This document shows, piece by piece, positions 57,546-64,000 of a stretch of 64,000 nucleotides of DNA. The number at the start of each line of letters is the position of its first letter. Within the stretch, counting starts at the first letter, position 1. Under the pieces are notes generated by a model. The model did no database searches, was not told the DNA's origin, and saw only the letters and a program-made list of their open reading frames with translations. The stretch covers positions 24,684,001-24,748,000 of the forward strand of contig CP136893.1 in NCBI GenBank assembly GCA_034359265.1, in the 5' to 3' direction. The stretch is from Canna indica (lineage: Eukaryota; Streptophyta; Magnoliopsida; Zingiberales; Cannaceae). A program made the translations under genes and the position numbers.

Positions 57546-58635
57546 ATCTAAAATTTCTGTTATTATATATATATATACATATACATATATATATACATAT
57601 ATATTCGGTTAATTCAGTAAATTAACCGAACCATCGGTTAATTTACCGAACCGAACCGAAAACCGAACCCAAAAATTTCTTTAACCGAAAACCGAACCGA
57701 AATTAATTCGGTTAATTCGGTTCGGTTAAATCAGTTTCGGTTCGGTTTCGGTGAATCGGTGAAGTTTGCTCACCCCTACAACAGAGCCGCCGGTGTGACG
57801 CGCTGCTCCCCCCGACATGCGATTTCTAGCTGAATTCCGAGAAACCTCCTGCCATCGATCCGTCGACCATATCCCCACGAGCTGGTCCCATATATCCGGA
57901 GTAATCCAACTGGGGCCGTATCCCCGAGTCTTCGCGATGTTAGTGGTCCCAGCTCGGGCCATCGCCTGGGACCGAGCCTGCCCCAGCTGCCCGTTGTACC
58001 TTGCCCGGAAAATAGCCTCCCAGGCAGCGTAAATGAAGGGCCTCTGGTCCTCGGCCCATGTATAGCGAGCCTGCAAAATAATAATATAAGTACCAATATT
58101 AATATATCATCATGCATGTAAAAATAATAATAATACGTGCCTCAAACTCGCGCCATAACATGTCGACGTGCTCGCTAGGCACGTGAGACCACGTAGGCCA
58201 TGCCCCGTGCATGTATCGTCGAATAGTAGAAGAAATGCTCCTCGGCACTTCTTCTTGCTCGAACCTGCACAACAAAAATAAATTTAAATAATATATTATG
58301 ATATAATGAATTTGTAATGATTCATAATTCATGATATATTACCGCTCCCCAATCACGCTAATCAATCGACGTGACTCTGTGGCTGGTGGAGGCTGCCACC
58401 TGTTCGGCCCGCGTGGCCACCTGCGTCTGGATGTACTAGCCTCGGCAGTATCATCCTCATGAGGATCAGCAACAGGAGGATCAGCAGCATGAGTAAGTGC
58501 TGGAGTCTCACCGATCGGAGACTCCGAAGCTCTCCTGCGTCGATAACCACGACCAGACATATCTGTCGAACAGACATATAATCAGATTATTGTATAAATA
58601 GTAGAGATATATTTAATAAAATATATACTTTACAA

Positions 58636-61600
58636 TTATTCCTCATCATCTGAATAATAGTCTTCGAATTCTTCCTCTTCTTCCTCTTCTTCCTCTTCTT
58701 CCTCTTCTTCATCTTCAGCTTCCTCAATTTCATGATCGTCATCATCAGCATATTCAACTTCTAATTGAATTGACGTTGTGTCTGCTTCCTCGAGTATTGG
58801 AATAATATGATCTACAGCAGGAGGATCATCTTCTTGATAGAAACCATGTGTCATATCAGGTATCAACTCATTTTCTCCTACTATCGGATCAATTTTTCCT
58901 CTACCTTTTGTCTTACAGACTACACGTCAATCTGCTCTATCTTTATTTCGAGCCGGATACTTCGCGTAATATACTTGTTCTGCTTGTGATGCCAATATAA
59001 AAGGCTCATTTGCTGCTAATTTCGATTTATAATTAACCTCAACAAGTTTGTATTTTGGATGAACTTTCATGCCCCTTTCTGTTGTATCGAACCAATGACA
59101 TCTAAACAGGATCACTGATTTCAAGCCGAAGTAGTGCAACTCTATCACTTCTTCCACTAGTCCATAAAAATCCATATCACATTCAACATAGGTTGTTCCT
59201 TTCACGCAGACCCCAGCATTCATCGTCTTCTTTGTAAATGAATATTCAACCGTGTGAAATTTATACCCGTTAACAAAATATCCGCTATAGCACGACACAA
59301 GTCGCGACGGTCCACTAACAAACTCAAATATTCTTTCATCTATTTCACCTCTGTGATCTTTGCTGTAAGTCTGAATCCAAGTAGGGAAATCACGATTCCG
59401 TAATCTCTCCAATTCTTGATCGTTGTGAATAGAGTATTTTTGCACCATCTCAATGTCAAATATTTCAATGCATTGTTCAATCTCTGGACAATTGAGTAAT
59501 ACATACAAGTGTGCCAAATGATACTCTTCATCGCTTAAGTGTCGAGATGGACGAGAACCAAAAGCACGACCAGAGTGACAAAATATATTTAAACGTCCAT
59601 CTGAATGTCGAACACCCCCGTCATCGTTACGTGGAAGACGATCAAATCTTGTCTGTACTGTCGATTCAAAGTAAAATGAGCAGAATGTTGAAATTTCTTG
59701 GATGATATAAGATTCAGATATTGATCCTTCAACAGCTGCGGTGTTCTTTACTTTTTTCTTCAGACGATTCATGTATCTTTCAAATAAGTACATCCAACGA
59801 TATTGAACGGGGCCACCAACTCGTGCCTCGTATGCCAAGTGTATCGGTAGATGCTCCATCGAGTCAAAAAATGCAGGAGGGAAAAACTGCTCCAGCTTGC
59901 ATATGATTTCAACAATATTATTTTCAAGTGTTGACATATCTTCGACTCGAAGGACATTTGCACAGATGCTTCTAAAAAACATACTTAATTCAGTCAACGG
60001 ACCCCAAATATTATCAGGTAGAAGATCTCGAAATGCGATCGAAAGTAATCTCTGCATGAATACATGACAATCATGGCTCTTCATCCCTGATATTTTGCAA
60101 TCATCGACGTTCACACATCGAGATAAGTTTGAAGCATATCCATCGGGTAATCTGAGTTCTTTTACCCATTGACAAACATCTTTGATCTGTTGTTTATTTA
60201 ACACATATAGGGCCTTCGATTTCAGATGTCGTCCGTTGACCTCTTGTAACTCCAACTCTGGTCTTTTATAAAGTATTTTCAGATCATGTCGGGCTTTGAC
60301 ATTATCTTTAGTTTTTCCAGAAATATCCATCAAAGTGTTGAAAATATTATCAAACACATTTTTTTCAATGTGCATGACATCTAAATTATGTCGAATCAAT
60401 AATGAACTCCAATAGGGCAATTCCCAAAAGATACTTTTTTTCACCCAGTTGTGTGTTTGGCCAAAACCTGACACTCTTTCATTGCGACCAAATACTATAT
60501 CTGGAAGTGCTGAAACACGTGCTAACATTTGTTCACCAGACAACATCGGTGGTGGCCCATCTCTTTCGACTATGCCCTTAGTAAATTTATTACGATTCCT
60601 TCGATACTGATGATTAACCGGTAGGAATCGACGATGACAATCAAAGAATGAGATTTTTCGTCCGTTCTGAAGATTGATTGATTTAGAGTATTCCATACAA
60701 TACGGACAAGAGAGTCGGCCGTGAGTGCTCCAACCCGACAACATGCTGTACGCTGGGAAATCATTGATTGTCCACAAGACCGCGGCCTTTAAATTGAAGT
60801 TTTGCTTCCGATGACAATCATAAGTGACAGCTCTCTCAGTCCACAATGTTTTCAATTCATCTATCAAGGGTCTGAGAAATATGTCAATTTCTTTTCGCGG
60901 ACCCTTAGGACCCGGAATAATCATCGAAAGATAAATAAATTCATCTTTCATGCACATTGACGGTGGCAAATTATAAACTGTCAGCAGCACTAGCCAAACT
61001 GAATAAGGAGTTGCAGAATGTCTAAACGGATTAAAACCATCTATGCACAATCCCAATCTGATATTTCTAGTATCCCTAGCAAATGAAGGATAACATGTAT
61101 CCAAATATTTCCATGCTTCACTGTCAGATGGATGAGTCATTACTGTATCATCACGACTTCTTGCATGCCAACTCATGTAGGGGGCTGTCTTTTCCGACAT
61201 GAATAATCTTTGAAGCCTCGGTGTTAGTGGAAAATACCGAAGCACCTTAAACGGGATATTTTTCTGTCGGACCGATTTCTTCTCCTTGTAACGAGTGTGT
61301 TGACATACAGGGCATTTATCCAATTGCACATTTTCTTTATAATATAAAATGCAGTTATTTTGCCACGCGTGTATTTTTTCATACCCAAGCCTCAATTTTC
61401 TCATTAGCTTTTTAGTCTTATAAAAAGTTGGCTCAAACTTGTTATTAGTAAGCAACATTCCATTAATCAATCCAGCAATCCGATCATACGCAACTCCGCT
61501 GATATTACAATCGGCCTTGATGTTTAAGAGCTGTGTCATTGCTGAAAACCTAGTGTATTTAGGACAATTCTCATACAAAGGTTCATCGGCAGCTTTCAAC

Positions 61601-62121
61601 ATCTCGTAAAATTCTGCAGCTTCTTTATTCGGTAATTCAATCTCTACCGCAGCCCCTACTTCTGTGATATCAACCGCTGTAGTATCTGGTGGGATTGATG
61701 TCTAAAGAACTGGCCGATCAACATTATCATTCAGGTGGAATTGACCCCCAAGACTATCAAGTATCATAGTTCTATAGGGATTACATTGACTGGATGAAGA
61801 AGCACCAGCAGAGGAAGATTCACCATATGTCTGAACGACAGGATTGCTCGACGTCCCGACTTCGCGTGACTCCCCGTGACAAGTCCATAGAAAATATCTT
61901 GGTGCAAATCCTTTGGTATATAGATGCAGAGTGACAGTCTCCCGATCCAAATATCGTCCATTTGAACAAATGCGGCACGGACATCGGATTTGATCACCCG
62001 TGCTAACGAAATTCCGATTCGAATAGGCGAAATTTAGGAAGTACGTTACGCCTAATCGAAACTCATTCGTTAAAGCTCCACGATCAAGACGTCGGTACAT
62101 CCAACTTCGATCAGCCGACAT
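58636..62121 (-). pseudogene. CACTA transposase (TNP2-like, Transposase_21), one frame with two nonsense codons
   Basis: A single intronless frame from 62121 (MSADRSWMYRR, chosen because the family starts MDRSWMY) to the stop at 58636, about 1161 residues. It is broken only by TAG at 61702-61704 (codon 140) and TGA at 58927-58929 (codon 1065). Domains in order: Transpos_assoc (1-100, with CPCRIC), a CPVC zinc-like site near 270, Transposase_21 (about 300-650: CIDGFNPF, VYNLPPSMC, IIPGPKGPRKEIDIFLRPL, HNLDVMHIEKNVFDN), DUF4218 (about 690-830: MEHLPIHLAYEARVGGPVQY), DUF4216 (about 950-1065: YGLVEEVIELHY, HWFDTT) and a poly-Glu tail (58672-58725). Cuts and joins element ends in intact form. No frameshift at all. 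Confidence 0.93.
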
Positions 62122-62167
62122 GATTCTGTCAATCAATGACAATTTCTTTGGTTAATGTCTTTAGGTG

Positions 62168-62415
62168 AGATTGTCCTATTCCATTCGGGATTTATGTTAT
62201 TTGTACTGCACTTACATTTTTATTTTAACTGTTAACTAATTATTCTAAATTTCGGCAGCATCTCCCTACAGTTCTCCGAATACGCATATCATCTGGGCGC
62301 GTATCGGAGAACAAGAGAGATGTTGCCGAAATTTAGAATAATTAGTTAACAGTTAAAATAAAAACGTAAGTGCAGTACAAATAACTATATTCCCAAATTG
62401 TCCAATCAGGGACAA
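62168..62415. repeat. Long near-perfect palindrome upstream of the transposase
   Basis: Arms of about 118 bp: 62168-62285 and 62299-62415 are inverted complements (outer TTATTTGTACTGCACTTA; inner TTCTAAATTTCGGCA and TCTCCGA-TACGC), with a loop of about 13 bp. The related CACTA at 2909-7076 has only one arm (about 4840-4975), so the inversion is a duplication acquired by this copy or lost in the other. Confidence 0.85.
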
Positions 62416-62595
62416 TTCAAGAATTGTACGTCGTATAAAAGATCTTCTACTTCTTTTACACAAACATACAATCCCCGAACGGATCTAAGGTCTTGCTAAA
62501 TCATATCTGACTCGTCGATGCGTACGTGAAACATATCAACTCGTCGGATCGATGATTATTTTCTAAATGTTTTGAGACAGTTCGAGTCCATATTG

Positions 62596-62852
62596 GATGA
62601 TTCCGGCGCACGTCCGAAGTGGACGATTCCGGCGTGGGTCCGAAGTGGACGATTTCGGCGCGCGTCCGAAGTGGACGATTCCAGCGCGAGTCCGATTTGG
62701 ACGATTCCGGCGCGCGTCCGAAGTGGACGATTCCGGCGCGCGTCCAAAGTGGATGATTCCGGCGCGAGTCCGAATTGGACGATTCCGGCGCGCGTCCGAA
62801 GTGGACGATACCGGCGCACGTCCGAAGTGGACGATTCCGGCGCACGTCCGAA
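62596..62852. repeat. 26-bp tandem repeat in the CACTA leader
   Basis: Ten units of GACGATTCCGGCGCGCGTCC plus GAAGTG with few substitutions. Because 26 is not a multiple of three it opens repetitive ORFs on both strands, which are not genes. The related CACTA carries only one or two units near 4629-4675. Confidence 0.92.
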
Positions 62853-62974
62853 ATTAATCTAAACCCTAATAATTAATCTAACAAATTAAACAATTAATCT
62901 AAATAATTAATTAACAATTATAAAACAATTAATTAACAAATATAAAATAATATAAATTATATATAAAATTATAA

Positions 62975-63295
62975 ATTCCGGCGCCGGAGTCCACCCTCCG
63001 GCGCCGGCGTACAGTGGCCGGACACACTGTCCGGCCACTGTACAAGGTCCGGCGGCGGCCATCGGCCGACCGCCGCCGGCCGAAACCCTAGAAATAGGAT
63101 TTCGGTCGGATTGATTCCCGCCGGCTGCAACGGGAAGAGACGGCCGGCCGGCGAGGCATACCTGAACAAGTCGAATATATCGGGAGGAGGAAGAGGCGTC
63201 GTCGGCGTCGGCAGCAGCGGCGGCGAGAGGCGAGAGCAGCAGCAGCGGCGGTAGCAGCGGGAGGAAGAAGGGTCGGGCGCGAGCGGTGCCCTATA
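62975..63295 (-). promoter_or_regulatory. GC-rich leader/promoter region of the CACTA
   Basis: GC-rich stretch (CCGGCGGCGG, CAGCAGCGGCGGCG blocks) between the subterminal repeats and an AT-rich segment; equivalent sequence lies at about 3330-3560 in the other CACTA. The minus TTTATATAGGGCACC at 63287-63301 could be a TATA box for the transposase transcript. Inference. Confidence 0.45.
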
Positions 63296-63578
63296 TAAAC
63301 TTATCAGCAACGGCTCACTCGCCCGTTAGAAAGCCGTTGCTAATAAGTTTTCATCAGCGACGGCTCACTTGTCCGTTAGAAAACCATTGCTGATAATTAA
63401 AATATCAGCAACGGCTCGACTTGCCGTCAGAAAGCCGTTGCGGATAATTAAAATAATCCGCAACGGCTCGCGTGTCCATTAGAACGCCGTTGCAGATACA
63501 AATATCTGCAACGGCTCGAGCGGCCGTAAGAACGCCGTTGCAAATAGCAACGGCTCGAGCTGTCGTTGCTGAAGACCT
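63296..63578. repeat. Right subterminal repeats of the CACTA
   Basis: Regular copies of CAGCAACGGCTC and GCCGTTGC about every 25-30 bp, mostly alternating in orientation, up to the right terminus. Confidence 0.9.
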
Positions 63579-63595
63579 AATTTCTAGTAGTGTTA

Positions 63596-64000
63596 GTACA
63601 TCTAGAATTCTTGAGCTTGTGCACATGGATCTCTTTGGTCCAAGTGATGTAGCTAGTCTAGGTGGAAAGCTATATTATTATGTATTAGTTGATAATTTTT
63701 CTAGATTTACATGAGTTTTCTTTTTGGGCAAGAAAAATAAAACTCTTGAGCTTTTTAAAAAGTTTGCAAAGAAAGTTTCAAATGAAAAAGGAGTTTCAAT
63801 TTTGAAAATTAGAAGTGACAATGGAGGGAAGTTTAAAAATAAAAAAATTTCTAAGTTTTGTGATGACTTAGATATTCAACATAACTTTTCTTCCCCTAGG
63901 ACACCTCAACAAAATGGGGTGGTTGAGAGGAAGAATAGAACCTTACAAGAAATGGCTAGAACTATGCTATGCGAAAATAATTTGCCTAAGTATTTTTGGG
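63596..64000 (+). pseudogene. Copia integrase core, continuing past the window
   Basis: Resumes the copia frame after the CACTA: RILELVHMDLFGPSDVAS (first catalytic Asp in HMDLFGP), YVLVDNFSRFT, then a TGA (63713-63715, Trp position). IRSDNGGKFKNKK (second Asp) and TPQQNGVVERKNRTLQEMAR (catalytic Glu in VVERKNR) follow. All three DDE residues are present, but the TGA interrupts the frame. RT lies outside the window. Confidence 0.88.

Larger units (their letters stand above)
57129..57778. mobile_element. hAT-type MITE inside CACTA exon 3
   Basis: Inverted ends TAGGGGTGAGCA and TGCTCACCCCTA with an 8-bp target duplication CAACAGAG (57121-57128, 57779-57786). Both flanks of the interior are arrays of TTCGGTTAACCGAACC-like units. 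The centre (57330-57545) contains two tRNA-like modules. No ORF. Confidence 0.95.
56383..58560 (-). pseudogene. CACTA second gene (Transposase_24 / Ptta-En-Spm type), five exons, broken by a hAT MITE
   Basis: Exons on the minus strand: 58560-58343, 58264-58141, 58070-57787 plus 57120-57095 (the two parts separated by the MITE and one target copy), 57019-56900, 56811-56383. Junctions stay in phase (342, 318, 120 and 429 bases if the MITE is ignored), giving about 402 residues. Exon 1 is basic then acidic (SGRGYRRRR). Exon 3 has the family core (EDQRPFIYAAWE, WITPDIWDQLVGIWSTDRW). Exon 5 has QRGGTPEDFDATMW and a coiled-coil-like IRTLEETVARQSQMMAEMHA. Intron 2 uses a GC donor; the older copy at 5126 has GT. 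In the family this protein binds subterminal repeats. As it stands the frame ends inside the MITE. Confidence 0.85.
55673..63592 (-). mobile_element. CACTA (En/Spm) transposon, nearly complete
   Basis: Plus-left end CACTACTAGAAA (from 55673) and right end TTTCTAGTAGTG (to 63592), with 3-bp target duplication TTA (55670-55672, 63593-63595). Removing the element and one TTA rejoins the copia frame across GAG-pre-integrase and integrase. It holds subterminal repeats at both ends and, transcribed on the minus strand, a TNP2-like transposase (62121-58636) followed by a Transposase_24-type gene (58560-56383). A hAT MITE lies inside the second gene. Same family as the deletion derivative at 2909-7076. 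Confidence 0.96.
52320..64000 (+). mobile_element. Ty1/copia element (SIRE-like architecture), interrupted by a CACTA, continuing past the window
   Basis: A 1.32 kb 5' LTR, iMet primer site, gag with CCHC knuckle, protease, GAG-pre-integrase and integrase in order. The CACTA at 55673-63592 separates GAG-pre-integrase from the integrase core. RT and 3' LTR lie beyond 64000. The long LTR and a gag that continues past the knuckle into a Glu/Lys-rich helical region suggest a SIRE/Maximus-type copia; inference. Confidence 0.85.

Noticed and set aside
57140..57760. TTCGGTT-like repeats considered as interstitial telomeric sequence
   Set aside because: The unit is palindromic TTCGGTTAACCGAA, not TTTAGGG, and is confined between hAT termini.
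62596..62852. CRISPR-like regular array
   Set aside because: Units are contiguous with no unique spacers, and the context is a plant transposon.
62501..62862. Repetitive ORFs on both strands, at first resembling a repeat protein
   Set aside because: They are translations of a 26-bp tandem DNA repeat, open in several frames because the unit lacks stops.

Overview
This window is plant nuclear DNA dominated by transposable elements; I see one convincing intact host gene in 64 kb. The evidence is the range of plant-type elements: Ty1/copia and Ty3/gypsy LTR retrotransposons, a TRIM, L1-type LINEs with DUF4283/CCHC ORF1 and RNase H, two CACTA (En/Spm) transposons, a Helitron, Mutator-like elements including two Pack-MULEs, and hAT MITEs. 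The high GC of the single host gene and the AMT2-type and ACC-oxidase-type fragments would suit a large-genome monocot. That placement is inference only.

Layout. 1-1614: 3' end of a copia element, then a TRIM. 2488-15682: a decayed copia element (LTRs about 2488-7114 and 15372-15682, tRNA-iMet primer site at 7117, gag-pol 11990-15060). Its 5' LTR carries a 4.2 kb CACTA deletion derivative (2909-7076, TSD TGT) that itself carries a MULE MITE. Its leader carries a minus-strand Helitron (8056-10185) and a second MULE MITE (10626-11181, TSD TATTATAAA). 16907-about 20340: minus-strand LINE with poly(A) tail. 21878-30293: minus-strand Tat-like gypsy element with gag and protease, no visible RT, an antisense ORF and minisatellites, and a 2.1 kb solo LTR inside it. 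30294-about 33440: copia-type LTR containing a Pack-MULE with about five tandem copies of an ammonium-transporter 3' exon, plus a SINE-like insertion. 34046-39727: nearly full-length LINE.

40126-41196: the host gene, an intronless basic protein of unknown function. 43190-46078: copia gag/LTR remnant split by a hAT MITE and by a Pack-MULE that captured an ACC oxidase fragment with its intron. 46079-46453: gypsy LTR fragment. 46454-52250: two partial LINEs in the same direction, a 3' half followed by a 5' half. 52320-64000: copia element running off the window, whose gag-pol frame is interrupted between protease and integrase by a 7.9 kb CACTA transposon (55673-63592, TSD TTA).

The second CACTA is the most informative element. 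It has matched termini, subterminal repeats and both expected genes. The TNP2-like transposase is one open frame interrupted by two nonsense codons. The Transposase_24-type gene has five exons that stay in phase but is broken by a hAT MITE (TSD CTCTGTTG on its coding strand). That MITE contains two tRNA-like A-box/B-box modules. Most decay I can resolve consists of nonsense changes compatible with C-to-T transitions, as expected of methylated, silenced elements. No bacterial, organellar or CRISPR features were seen.
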